A stretch of DNA of 64,000 nt from positions 1 to 64,000 of the forward strand of contig JBMOOM010000030.1 in assembly GCA_049323275.1 (NCBI GenBank), read 5' to 3'. Below, in pieces: positions 9,297 through 18,019 of this stretch (position 1 is its first letter; every line of letters begins with the position of its first letter). The notes beneath the pieces were generated by a model, which saw only the letters and a list, made by a program, of their open reading frames with translations, searched no databases and was not told where the DNA came from. The position numbers were made by a program, and so were the translations under genes. Source of the stretch: Taklimakanibacter sp049323275 (GTDB lineage: Bacteria > Pseudomonadota > Alphaproteobacteria > Rhizobiales > Aestuariivirgaceae).

Positions 9297-11986
9297 CAGC
9301 GAAAGACCTTGAGCAGCGCCTCGAGCGCCGGAAGCTCGTCCGGAATCTTCTTCTCGAGCTTGCGCCGGCAATCCGCGTCGAAGGCCTGCGCTCCGGCGAT
9401 ATGCGCCAGGTTTCTTTCGGCATTACAGGCCATCGGGCAATCCTTGGAGCCGCTCTTATGCGTATCGATCTGGCCGAGAAAACCCGCCAGAGCCTGCACC
9501 AGCGCATTGGCGATGGCGCGGTCCGTCGCCGGACCTTCCGCCGACATCGCCTCGAAGCCTGCGCAGGAGAAGATCAGGACCGGCGGACCATCCTCACCGG
9601 GCCACCAGGAGTAGATGTCGACGTCTTTGTCGGAGCGCAGCCAGTGGCGGGTGACGCAGGCCAGCACATTGACATGCAGCTCAAGGGGAAAGCCGGCGAG
9701 GCGCTGCGCGAAGCGCTCGGCCCAGAGATAGGGCGTGCCGTCCTTGGCCCGCTTCTTCAGGTCCCAGGCATCGACCGGCGCCGAAAGATCGACGAGTTCG
9801 AAGCCGATATGGGTCTGCCCGGCATTCATGCGATCGAGCGTCGTATTCAGCGACGGGAAGATGCTGTCGATATCCCAGACCGCGACCTTGACCGGCCGGC
9901 CCTCGGCGGCGCCGCGCCTCAGCGCCCGGGCGGCGGCGGCCGAAGCCGCGTTTGCCTCTGTCTTCACGCACAAGGTCATGTCCGGATCGCGGGCATAGAC
10001 GACGGGCACCGCCCAATCGATGATTTCGCCCTGCAGCGAATAATTGACAGCGATGCGGGCTTCGCGCGCCGCCTCGCCCACGCTGAAGCCATTGGCCACC
10101 GCCCAGTAGAAATGCCGGGCAAACTCGGTGGCCGAGACATCGAGAACGCTGTACTGGTTGGCGACGAGCGCCGGCAGGCCATGCGCGACCAGCGACTGCG
10201 CCAGCCCCTTGTTGAAATCCGCCCGTCCCCCGGAGCCGGACTGGCAGGCATTCAGGAAGACCAGCTTGATGCCGCGCTGGCAGAAGATCTCGCGCACCGA
10301 GCGTTCGCCGAGGCGGGCCTCGCCGCCGCGATCGTTCTCGAACACCAGCGAGCCTTCCTGGGTCTTCTCATCGAACGCGCCATGGCCGATGAAATGCACG
10401 ACGGCGAAACCGCCCGTCGACAGAGCGGCGTGAATGCTCCGCGGCGTCGCGCGCGCCAGCGGCACGACCTCGACGAGGCCGGCCTTGATCAGGGGGTCGA
10501 AGCCGCGCCGGATCACTTCCTCTTCCTGCTGGATGGACAGCTGCCCGAAACCGACCGGCTGCGCCGAGGCGACGAGGATGCGCAACGGGCCGGTGCTGGG
10601 CGGGATATCGTCGGCCGGAACGGCGGTCAGCACATTGCGGATGAAATGCACGTCCTCGGTGGCGAGGAAGCTGCGGCGCGACGCGTCATAGGCGAACTCC
10701 CACGGCTTCTCGGCGATCCACGGCACCATCGAGGTGAAGACGAAATCGAGCCGGTTGCCATGCTGGCGCGAGCGCGCCTCGTCATAGAGCCGGCGCACAT
10801 CGCCCTGAAAGATCGTCTCGAAGAGACTACTGCCGAATTCGATCATCTCCTTGTCGTCCGGCAAGGTGCCGCTTTCCCGGTTGGTGTAGCTGCGGATGCG
10901 CTCATGCATCCGGATGATCGTTCCGAAGGCGGTGGGCGCCTCGCCCTTGTCGGCGCGCACCCGCATCGCGACGGTCACCCTGGCGCCGGCATAGCTTGCA
11001 TAGACGCGGACGGCTTTCACCGGCCCTTTTTCAGTGCCGGTCCCCGGCGCATCGGGTGTGAAGCGATCGAAGACGACGATATGGAAGGTGTCGCCCGCGC
11101 CGGGAGAGCGCAGCGGGCGCGCCACGATGGCCGGCGTCTCCGGCTCAGGCGCCGGCAGGTCGCGCCGCGCCGGCTTCGGATAGATCCTGGCGGCGAACTC
11201 GTAGTCGCGCGGATTGATGTCGCGGCCGCCCAGGATGGGCTTGCCGTCCTTGGTGATGGCGCCCGGAATCTCGTAACACATGATCGACAGCGGATCGGCC
11301 TCCCGCGTCCCCATGATCGAGGATTTGGACAGGGGCGTCAGAACCTGCTCGATGGTTTCCTTCTCGTCCCAGCCCTGGTCTTGATCGAAGAAGGCAAAGG
11401 CCTTGCGGCGATCGATCTTCTTGATGAGCTCCGCCCGCATATGCTCGTGATCGAAGCCGAGCGTGTGGCCCGCCTCATGGCGCACCACGCGCTTGAACTC
11501 CGATTCCGGCGTCTTCATCGTGAAGCCGTCGAGATTGAAGGTCGGCTGGTCTTCCTCGATTCCAAGAATCTCGGTGCCGACATAGGACCAGTAGCCCGCC
11601 ATGTCCTCCGGCGAGTCGAGCCGCGAGATGCGCACCTGGCCGATGCCTTTGGTCTCGTCGAAGCGGATATTGGCCGTCTTCGCCCAGGCATTCATGTGGA
11701 GAAGGATGCGCTCGCGCAGATCGCGCGGCGGCGTGTCGAGGAATTGCACGCTGAGCCGGACGCCGGATTTCGGCCATTTGCGCCCGACGATGAGAGTGAG
11801 GCGCCGCGGTCCGCCGCGCCGTCCGGTCGGCGTCCGCTCGACCATGCGCCGCTCTTCTTCGTTGGCCGGGTTGATCTCGACGCTGCGGCGCAGAAAGGTC
11901 TCATGCTGAGCCAGCGTCAGCACCTTCGGTCGGCATATGATCTTGGTCACGAGCGTTGCTCCCGCGCGACCGGATAACCGGCGCAT
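9296..11986 (-). CDS. Zinc metalloprotease-CHAT (caspase-like) fusion protein
   Basis: The 896-residue protein appears to carry two proteases. Residues about 60-270 contain HEAGHTLGFDHEH (170-182), the extended zinc motif of metzincins such as astacin/M12A, with a possible Met-turn at SIMCYE (234-239). Residues about 465-665 form a CHAT domain with the catalytic histidine in HFIGHG (531-536) and cysteine in LNACQSG (C581). A further conserved-looking domain of unknown function (about 696-896) begins VKVAVWDIDSIFPSLN. No signal peptide is evident, so a cytoplasmic location is likely. The downstream serine hydrolase overlaps it by one base. The exact start is uncertain. Function is not known; CHAT proteases elsewhere act in regulated proteolysis and immunity. 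Confidence 0.88.
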   Translation of the reverse strand: MRRLSGRAGATLVTKIICRPKVLTLAQHETFLRRSVEINPANEEERRMVERTPTGRRGGPRRLTLIVGRKWPKSGVRLSVQFLDTPPRDLRERILLHMNAWAKTANIRFDETKGIGQVRISRLDSPEDMAGYWSYVGTEILGIEEDQPTFNLDGFTMKTPESEFKRVVRHEAGHTLGFDHEHMRAELIKKIDRRKAFAFFDQDQGWDEKETIEQVLTPLSKSSIMGTREADPLSIMCYEIPGAITKDGKPILGGRDINPRDYEFAARIYPKPARRDLPAPEPETPAIVARPLRSPGAGDTFHIVVFDRFTPDAPGTGTEKGPVKAVRVYASYAGARVTVAMRVRADKGEAPTAFGTIIRMHERIRSYTNRESGTLPDDKEMIEFGSSLFETIFQGDVRRLYDEARSRQHGNRLDFVFTSMVPWIAEKPWEFAYDASRRSFLATEDVHFIRNVLTAVPADDIPPSTGPLRILVASAQPVGFGQLSIQQEEEVIRRGFDPLIKAGLVEVVPLARATPRSIHAALSTGGFAVVHFIGHGAFDEKTQEGSLVFENDRGGEARLGERSVREIFCQRGIKLVFLNACQSGSGGRADFNKGLAQSLVAHGLPALVANQYSVLDVSATEFARHFYWAVANGFSVGEAAREARIAVNYSLQGEIIDWAVPVVYARDPDMTLCVKTEANAASAAAARALRRGAAEGRPVKVAVWDIDSIFPSLNTTLDRMNAGQTHIGFELVDLSAPVDAWDLKKRAKDGTPYLWAERFAQRLAGFPLELHVNVLACVTRHWLRSDKDVDIYSWWPGEDGPPVLIFSCAGFEAMSAEGPATDRAIANALVQALAGFLGQIDTHKSGSKDCPMACNAERNLAHIAGAQAFDADCRRKLEKKIPDELPALEALLKVFR

Positions 11987-12079
11987 CTGGTTACGAGATC
12001 ATCTGCCCTCGAAAGCTCCACCTTCCCAAGCGGAGCAGGTCACAATAGACATCAATATTCCGCAGCGTCAATGACGATC

Positions 12080-12745
12080 TCAGATCGCTTCCGGCACCGA
12101 GAAGGTGGCGACCAGCGTGCCGCCCGAAGCAAGCCGCGCCACCCATTGCTCTTCCAGGCGGACACGCTCCTGCGCCGCCGTGAGCAAAGATGCGGCGTCA
12201 CCCGCCGGGATGACCGCGAGGCCATCATTGTCGCCGAGAATGATATCGCCCGGCGCCACCGCCACGCCGCCCAGCACGATCGGCCCGTTCACCGTCCCGC
12301 GCTCCTTCGCCAAGGGACCTTTCGGCGTGTGCCCGCGCGCGAACACCGCGAAGTCTTCCCAGCCGGCGAGCGTATCGATGTCGCGCACCGCGCCATCGAC
12401 GATGAGACCGGCAATCCCCTTCCGGCGGGCGAAGCCGCACAGGATTTCTCCCGCATAGGCGGTCTGCAGGCAGCCGCCGGCATCGACGGCGACGATGTCG
12501 CCGGCGCCGGCGCGATCCATGGCATGCAGCATGGCGCCGAAATCGGCGCGCTCGCACCAGGCCGTGACCGCGCGCCCGACGAGGCGTTTGCCTGGCGCGA
12601 AGGAGCGCAGCGACCGGATCTGCGGATCGACGATCGCGCGGCCGGCCGTCACATCGGAGGCGATGGTGACGGGAATGCCGGCCCAGGCGGCCCGGTCCTC
12701 GGCCCGCAACGGGGCGATCTCAGTGTTAGCGATCCTGATCGGCAT
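12080..12745 (-). CDS. RraA-family protein (HMG/CHA aldolase-like)
   Basis: The 221-residue product matches the RraA/demethylmenaquinone methyltransferase-like fold, with DAGGCLQTAYAGEILC, LIVDGAVRDIDTL and GDIILGDNDGLAVIP. Members include 4-hydroxy-4-methyl-2-oxoglutarate/4-carboxy-4-hydroxy-2-oxoadipate aldolases of aromatic breakdown and regulators of RNase E. The aromatic-degradation genes nearby favour the aldolase. The ATG at 12745 is preferred because GGGAGG lies upstream; a GTG at 12775 directly abutting the LysR stop is the alternative. Confidence 0.85.
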   Translation of the reverse strand: MPIRIANTEIAPLRAEDRAAWAGIPVTIASDVTAGRAIVDPQIRSLRSFAPGKRLVGRAVTAWCERADFGAMLHAMDRAGAGDIVAVDAGGCLQTAYAGEILCGFARRKGIAGLIVDGAVRDIDTLAGWEDFAVFARGHTPKGPLAKERGTVNGPIVLGGVAVAPGDIILGDNDGLAVIPAGDAASLLTAAQERVRLEEQWVARLASGGTLVATFSVPEAI

Positions 12746-12775
12746 GCAATGGTCCTCCCAAATCTGCGCTTGCAC

Positions 12776-13672
12776 TCAACCTTCGCTTTCGCGCCCGAAG
12801 CGCTCGACGAGAAAATCGATGAACAGGCGAACCTTGATCGACAGATGCCGGGTCGACGGATAGACCGCGTAGAGCGTGAGCGGCGGTGCCTGGAACGCAT
12901 CAAGGATCGTCCGCAGCTGTCCGCTCTTCAGGGCCTCTTCGGCGATGAATTTCGGAATCAGCGCGATGCCCCTTCCCTTCGCGGCGACGTCGCGCAGCAC
13001 CTCGGCATTGTTGACGCAGAGCGACCAGGCGGGCTGGATCCAATGGACGCCGTCCTCGCCCGTCAGTTTCCACTGATTGCCCGTCAGCAGAAACCCATAG
13101 GTCAGCGTATGATGCTTGCGCAGGTCGTCCGGATGGGCGGGCGCGCCATGCTGCTCGAGATATTCGGGGGACGCGCAGATGAGACGTGCCATCGGCGTGA
13201 TCTTGCGGGCGATGAGGCTCGAGGATTCGAGTTCGGCGATGCGCAGCGTGACATCGAAGCCGCCCTCCACCGGGTCGACCAGATCATCGCTGAGCACCAG
13301 CTGGAGCTGTATCTCCGGATATCTGATCATGAAGTCGCCGAGCGCCGGGCCAAGCTTGAGCGTGCCGAAGGACATCGGTGCATTGATGCGCAGGAGTCCG
13401 CGCGGCGTGGCCTGCCGGCTCGCGACGGCCTGATCGGCGGCATCGATCTCCGACAGGATCACGAGCGCCCGCTCGAAATAGAGCTGGCCGTTCTCGGTCG
13501 GGCTCGCATGCCTTGTCGTACGGTTCAGGAGCTGGACGCCAAGACTCTCTTCCAGCTCGGCGATGTATTTGCTGACCGCCGACCTCGACAGCCGTAATTG
13601 CCGGCCGGCCTCGGCGAAACTGCCGTTTTCCACCACCTTCACGAAAGCCCTGAGGCTCGCCACCTTATCCAT
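12776..13672 (-). CDS. LysR-family transcriptional regulator
   Basis: The 298-residue regulator has the N-terminal winged helix-turn-helix (LRAFVKVVENGSFAEAGRQL, about residues 6-60) and a LysR substrate-binding domain from about residue 90 (RINAPMSFGTLKLGPALGDF). It is divergent from the ring-cleavage dioxygenase at 13801 and cotranscribed with the RraA-like gene, so it probably controls one or both. The ATG at 13672 aligns with the start of the conserved winged-helix domain; the open frame extending to 13777 runs into the divergent promoter region. Confidence 0.93.
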   Translation of the reverse strand: MDKVASLRAFVKVVENGSFAEAGRQLRLSRSAVSKYIAELEESLGVQLLNRTTRHASPTENGQLYFERALVILSEIDAADQAVASRQATPRGLLRINAPMSFGTLKLGPALGDFMIRYPEIQLQLVLSDDLVDPVEGGFDVTLRIAELESSSLIARKITPMARLICASPEYLEQHGAPAHPDDLRKHHTLTYGFLLTGNQWKLTGEDGVHWIQPAWSLCVNNAEVLRDVAAKGRGIALIPKFIAEEALKSGQLRTILDAFQAPPLTLYAVYPSTRHLSIKVRLFIDFLVERFGRESEG

Positions 13673-13800
13673 GGAAAATACGATTGTCTCCAAATCATAG
13701 ACAGACCATGCACAAACGCACCGATTGTCCTCAAATGAAAGCTGCCCAATATTTCCCGGCGAAGCAAGGGCCTTCATTTGGAATCGGAGGAGATAAAGAG

Positions 13801-14733
13801 ATGTCGGGCATTCATCACGTCACCGCCATTGCAGGCAATCCGCTGAGGAACTTCGCGTTCTACACCCGCGATCTGGGACTACGTTTCGTCAAGAAGACCG
13901 TCAATTTCGACGATCCGGGCACCTATCATTTCTATTATGGAGACGAGACCGGCCGCCCCGGCACCATTCTGACCTTCTTCCCCTGGGAAGGAGCACCGGC
14001 CGGACGCCGCGGTGTCGGCGAAACCGAGGAGACGGCTTTCCGGGTGCCGCAGGGCTCATTGAGCTATTGGGCGCAGCGCCTTCAGGACAAGGGCATCAAA
14101 TTCGAGACGCCGGAGAAGCGCTTCGGCGAGCCGGTTCTGACCTTTATCGATCCGGATGGCATGGCGCTGGCGCTCGTCGGCGTGGCCGGCGCGGACGGCG
14201 AGTCCGCCTGGAGCAATGGCGACATTCCGGCCGAGCACGCAATCCGCGGCTTCCATGGCGTGACGCTTCTGCTCGCCGACGCGACCAAGACCGCCAAGGT
14301 CCTCACCGACATATTCGGCCTGCGCGAGATTGCGCGCGAAGGCTCGCTGATCCGCTTCGCGGCGGCGGGCGAGAAGGAAGGCGGTTTGGTAAACCTCCGC
14401 GAGGTGAAAGGCTTGGCGCGTGGCGGCCAGGGCCGTGGCTCGGTGCATCACATCGCCTTCCGCGCCAAGGACGACGCCGAGCAGGCCTTGATGGCCGAAA
14501 AGCTCGTCGGAAATCACGGCCTCCATGCCACCGAGCAGAAGGACCGCAACTATTTCCGCTCGGTCTATTTCCGCGAGCCCGGCGGTGTCCTGTTCGAGAT
14601 CGCCACCGATATTCCGGGTTTTGCGGTGGACGAGCCCGTCGCGACGCTCGGCCGCGATTTGAAACTGCCGCGTTTCCTCGAGCCGCATCGTAGCGAGATC
14701 GAAAGCGTGCTGCCCGAGCTTCAGGGAGCCTGA
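13801..14733 (+). CDS. Ring-cleaving dioxygenase, glyoxalase/VOC family (MhqO-like)
   Basis: The 310-residue protein holds two vicinal-oxygen-chelate halves, starting IHHVTAIAGNPLRNFAFYTR and, near residue 140, GFHGVTLLLADA. The histidines and the late glutamate in GGVLFEIATD supply metal ligands. This matches the MhqO/LinE-like ring-cleaving dioxygenases that open hydroquinones. The start at 13801 follows a GGAGG ribosome site. Two bases after its stop comes a carboxylesterase, the same pairing as mhqO-mhqD, and the divergent LysR gene is the probable regulator. The role is likely detoxification of quinones and catechols. Confidence 0.88.
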   Translation: MSGIHHVTAIAGNPLRNFAFYTRDLGLRFVKKTVNFDDPGTYHFYYGDETGRPGTILTFFPWEGAPAGRRGVGETEETAFRVPQGSLSYWAQRLQDKGIKFETPEKRFGEPVLTFIDPDGMALALVGVAGADGESAWSNGDIPAEHAIRGFHGVTLLLADATKTAKVLTDIFGLREIAREGSLIRFAAAGEKEGGLVNLREVKGLARGGQGRGSVHHIAFRAKDDAEQALMAEKLVGNHGLHATEQKDRNYFRSVYFREPGGVLFEIATDIPGFAVDEPVATLGRDLKLPRFLEPHRSEIESVLPELQGA

Positions 14734-14735
14734 TC

Positions 14736-15374
14736 ATGACCGCGAAGTCGCCTTTCCAGTACCGCTTCGTACCCGGCACGCAGGCGGGCGCGCCGCCCTT
14801 GCTCATGCTTCACGGCACCGGCGGTGACGAGAACGACCTGCTCCAGCTCGGCGCGATGGTCGCGCCGGGCTCGGCGCTCCTGTCGCCGCGCGGCCGCGTC
14901 CTCGAAAGCGGCATGCCGCGTTTCTTCCGTCGTTTCGCCGAAGGCAGATTCGACGAGGAAGACGTCCGTTACCGCGCCGGGGAGCTCGGCGAATTCGTCG
15001 CCTATGCGCGGGATCGCTACCGCATCGGCGCGCCCATCGCGGTCGGATACTCCAATGGCGCCAATATCGCCGCGGCGCTTCTGCTGAGCGAGCCTCGGAC
15101 ATTGGCCGGTGCCATATTGCTGCGCGCCATGGTTCCGCTGAGCGATCCGCCCGAAGCGGATCTCGGCGGAAAGCCGGTCCTGATCCTGTCCGGCGGGCAC
15201 GACCCGATCGTTCCCGCAGACAATGCGAAGCGATTGTCGGCCATGCTGTCGAAAGCGGGCGCAAAGGTCGATCATCAGACTCTTCCCGCCGGTCATCAAC
15301 TTTCGCAGGCCGACATCGCGCTCGCCCGGAACTGGCTGGCCGGCGCGACGCTCGATGCGGCGGCGATGAGCTAG
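14736..15374 (+). CDS. Alpha/beta hydrolase, carboxylesterase (MhqD-like)
   Basis: This 212-residue cytoplasmic esterase has GTGGDENDL near the N-terminus (oxyanion region), the nucleophile elbow GYSNGANIA with its serine at about 107, an aspartate in GGHDPIVP and a histidine in PAGHQLS, completing the Ser-Asp-His triad. Length and motifs fit the phospholipase/carboxylesterase family that includes MhqD. It starts two bases after the dioxygenase stop and almost certainly shares its transcript, probably hydrolysing the ring-opened product. Confidence 0.9.
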   Translation: MTAKSPFQYRFVPGTQAGAPPLLMLHGTGGDENDLLQLGAMVAPGSALLSPRGRVLESGMPRFFRRFAEGRFDEEDVRYRAGELGEFVAYARDRYRIGAPIAVGYSNGANIAAALLLSEPRTLAGAILLRAMVPLSDPPEADLGGKPVLILSGGHDPIVPADNAKRLSAMLSKAGAKVDHQTLPAGHQLSQADIALARNWLAGATLDAAAMS

Positions 15375-15402
15375 ACTAGATCCGATTGGGTTGGGGCACT
15401 CG

Positions 15403-16329
15403 ATGACAGAACAGCCGATTGATATGTCCGAGGGTTTTTATGGCAGCCGTTTCAGCCGGCATCTCGGCATGGAAGGCGATTGCCTGTGGCGTCTGAGGCG
15501 CAATGGAGAACTGGCGCTTGCCATAACACGGCTCACCTGCGCCCGCTTTGCCCAGCAGCGCAGCCAGCCGATCCCGTGCGAACCGGCCTATAGCATCCTG
15601 CATCAGCTCGGCGATCTCGACAGTCATTCCTGCTGGCTCGCGGGACAGCGGCAATATTCGGGATCCTATGGCGCCGGGACGGTCAGCGTTGTCGATCTGC
15701 GCGACGCGCCGCAATACGAGTTCAGGGGCCCTTTGGACGTCATCCAGTATTATGTGCCGCAACGGGCGCTGGATGAATTCGCGCATGAGCACGGCGCCAA
15801 ACCGGTCGCGACGCTCAAATGGTGCAGGGAGCAGCGCGATCCCTTCCTGTCGACACTGTCGAGCGTCCTCCTGAGCGCGGTGGAACAAGATCGGACGGCG
15901 AACCAGCTTTTCCTCGATCAGATCGGACTCAGCCTGATCGCGCATTTCGCCCAGACCTATGGCGGCCTGCGCGTGCGCGACGCGGCGGGCAGTGGCGGTC
16001 TGGCGCCCTGGCAGGAACGCCGCGCCAAGGAGATCATGCAATCGCGGCTCGCCAGCCATCTGACGATCGCCTGCATCGCCGCCGAATGCCGGCTGACGCC
16101 CAGCCATTTCGCACGCGCCTTCCGGCGCAGCGTCGGCGTCGCTCCCCATGATTATCTATCGCAATTGCGCATCGATGAGGCCAAGCGCCTGATGCTGTGC
16201 ACCGAGCTTGCGCTGGTCGACATCGCGCTGATCTGCGGATTCGGCGATCAGAGCTATTTCACGCGGGTGTTCTCGCGGACCGTCGGTGTCAGTCCAGGGG
16301 CATGGCGCCGGGCGCGGTTGGAAGGATAG
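15403..16329 (+). CDS. AraC-family transcriptional regulator
   Basis: The 308-residue protein has a C-terminal double helix-turn-helix (about residues 200-305) with LTIACIAAECRLTPSHFARAF and the AraC signature DIALICGFGDQSYFTRVFSR. The N-terminal half is an unassigned sensor domain. The ATG at 15403 is preferred over an upstream TTG. It follows the dioxygenase/esterase pair by 28 bases on the same strand and may be cotranscribed, so it may sense aromatic compounds. It converges with the second dioxygenase. Confidence 0.92.
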   Translation: MTEQPIDMSEGFYGSRFSRHLGMEGDCLWRLRRNGELALAITRLTCARFAQQRSQPIPCEPAYSILHQLGDLDSHSCWLAGQRQYSGSYGAGTVSVVDLRDAPQYEFRGPLDVIQYYVPQRALDEFAHEHGAKPVATLKWCREQRDPFLSTLSSVLLSAVEQDRTANQLFLDQIGLSLIAHFAQTYGGLRVRDAAGSGGLAPWQERRAKEIMQSRLASHLTIACIAAECRLTPSHFARAFRRSVGVAPHDYLSQLRIDEAKRLMLCTELALVDIALICGFGDQSYFTRVFSRTVGVSPGAWRRARLEG

Positions 16330-16368
16330 GTGACACCGGCGGAAATCCGGCAACGATCCATATGCCGC

Positions 16369-17274
16369 TCAATGGAGAGGCGGCAGGATCGTCTGCAGCT
16401 CGAGGCGCCGCTGTTCAAGAATGGCCGGCAGCTGAAGGCTTTCGCCGAGCTTCCCCGGTGGCTCGTCGACTGCGAAGCCGGGGCCGTCGGTCGCGATCTC
16501 GAAAAGCACCCCGCACGGCGCCCGGAAGCAGACCGCGTTCAGATAGGTCCGCTCGATAGGATCGCTGACCGTCAGGCCGTAGGTCGAGCGGAGCTTCTCG
16601 ACCATGGCCGAGCGGTCATCGATATCGGCGGCGCGGAATGCGACGTGACGGATCGTGCCGCCGCCTAATCGCCCGCGCGAGGAGGGACCGATCACCCGCA
16701 AGGTGATGAGCCCGCCCGGCCCGTCATGGGCGATGAAGCGCATAACACCGTCCGCGCTGGAGAAGCGTTCGAAGCCCAGGACATCCTGCACGATATCGAT
16801 GGTGGCATCCGCCCCCCGCATATTGAGGATGAGATCATGCAGTCCACATATCGACCGGCCGACGCTGGAGCTTGTGCCGTGCTTCGCCTCCACCAAAGCG
16901 AGAGCCGTCCCCTCGGGATCCGTAAAGCATATCATCGGCTCTCCGAAGGGTGAGGACTGGCGGCTGAAGACGACCTCGGTTTCGTTCAGATGTTCAGCCC
17001 ACAGTTCCAATGATCCCGGTGGAATGCGCAAGGCCGTCTGCACGACCTCGCCGACGCCCGTAACCCCATGCGGCACGCAGCGCCAGGCGAGTGTGCTGAT
17101 GACGGTGCCCGGACTGCCGGTCCCGTAGCCGAAATAGATGTGATAGCTCCCCGGATCATCATAACAGACGGTCTTCTTGACCCGATTGAGCCCCAGGACG
17201 CCGGAATAGAAATGGGCGACGCGGAGAGCATCGCCGGCGACGGTCGTGAGATGATGGATCCCTCGCGGGATCAC
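16369..17274 (-). CDS. Second glyoxalase/VOC ring-cleaving dioxygenase
   Basis: The 301-residue protein resembles the dioxygenase at 13801 throughout: GIHHLTTVAGDALRVAHFYS at the start, DDPGSYHIYFGYGTGSPGT, and GVLFEIATDGPGFAVDEP near the end. The paired VOC halves imply a metal-dependent dioxygenase or lyase on aromatic or quinone substrates. The likely start is GTG at 17274, directly after the stop of the isochorismatase-like gene (17276), so the two are in one operon. The longer open frame to 17376 would overlap that gene extensively. Confidence 0.85.
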   Translation of the reverse strand: MIPRGIHHLTTVAGDALRVAHFYSGVLGLNRVKKTVCYDDPGSYHIYFGYGTGSPGTVISTLAWRCVPHGVTGVGEVVQTALRIPPGSLELWAEHLNETEVVFSRQSSPFGEPMICFTDPEGTALALVEAKHGTSSSVGRSICGLHDLILNMRGADATIDIVQDVLGFERFSSADGVMRFIAHDGPGGLITLRVIGPSSRGRLGGGTIRHVAFRAADIDDRSAMVEKLRSTYGLTVSDPIERTYLNAVCFRAPCGVLFEIATDGPGFAVDEPPGKLGESLQLPAILEQRRLELQTILPPLH

Positions 17275-17275
17275 A

Positions 17276-17962
17276 TCACGCGACCTTGGCGGGGTTGGGC
17301 CCGATACGCTGACCATGGGTGACGCGCTCAGGCGCCTTGTGCACCATGGTATAAGCATAATCGACACCCATGCCATAGGCGCCCGAATGCTCCTTCACGA
17401 TCGCGATCACCGCGTCGTAAGTGTCCCGGCGCGCCCAGTCGCGCTGCCATTCCAGCAGCACCTGCTGCCAGGTCACCGGCACCGCGCCGGCCTGGACCAT
17501 ACGGTCCATGGCATATTTATGCGCATCGCTGGATGTGCCGCCGGACGCATCGGCGACCATGTAGATCTCATAGCCGCCTTCGCGCATGGCGCAGAGCGCG
17601 AAGGTCGTGTTGCAGACTTCGGTCCACAGGCCGGCGACGACGACCTTGTTGCGTTTATTCGCGGCCAGGGCGTCGCGGACATTCTGGTCGTCCCAGGAAT
17701 TCATCGAGGTGCGCTCGAGAATCTTATTTTCGGGGAATACGGCGAGCAGCTCCGGATAGGTATGGCCCGAGAAGTTCTCCGTCTCGACCGTGGTGATGGT
17801 GGTCGGGACCTTGAACACCTTCGCGGCCTTGGCCAGGCCGACGACATTGTTCTTCAGCACTTGCCGGTCGATCGACTGCACGCCGAACGCCATCTGCGGC
17901 TGCTGGTCGATGAAGATGAGCTGGCTGTTCTCGGGCGTTAGGACTTCCAGATATTTGGACAT
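17276..17962 (-). CDS. Isochorismatase-like cysteine hydrolase (YcaC type)
   Basis: The 228-residue protein is of the isochorismatase superfamily. LIFIDQQPQMAFGV carries the catalytic aspartate near residue 19, NKVVVAGLWTEVCNTTFAL provides the nucleophilic cysteine near 118, and a basic residue lies in the intervening region. The closest family resemblance is to YcaC-type hydrolases. It begins the two-gene unit with the VOC dioxygenase and is separated by 57 bases from the MFS gene upstream, so it could belong to the same transcript as the XapX-amidohydrolase-DoxX-MFS genes. Substrate unknown. Confidence 0.88.
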   Translation of the reverse strand: MSKYLEVLTPENSQLIFIDQQPQMAFGVQSIDRQVLKNNVVGLAKAAKVFKVPTTITTVETENFSGHTYPELLAVFPENKILERTSMNSWDDQNVRDALAANKRNKVVVAGLWTEVCNTTFALCAMREGGYEIYMVADASGGTSSDAHKYAMDRMVQAGAVPVTWQQVLLEWQRDWARRDTYDAVIAIVKEHSGAYGMGVDYAYTMVHKAPERVTHGQRIGPNPAKVA

Positions 17963-18019
17963 GATGTTCTCCAGGTGACGATGATTTGGTCAGGCGGCAC
18001 TATCGGCGGGTGCATTGTT

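Noticed and set aside
9401..11977. 858-residue open frame on the plus strand
   Set aside because: It is the reverse-strand shadow of the metalloprotease-CHAT gene, which has clear catalytic motifs in the minus strand.
12071..13597. 508-residue plus-strand frame
   Set aside because: It is a shadow of the RraA-like and LysR genes, both of which have recognisable motifs on the minus strand.
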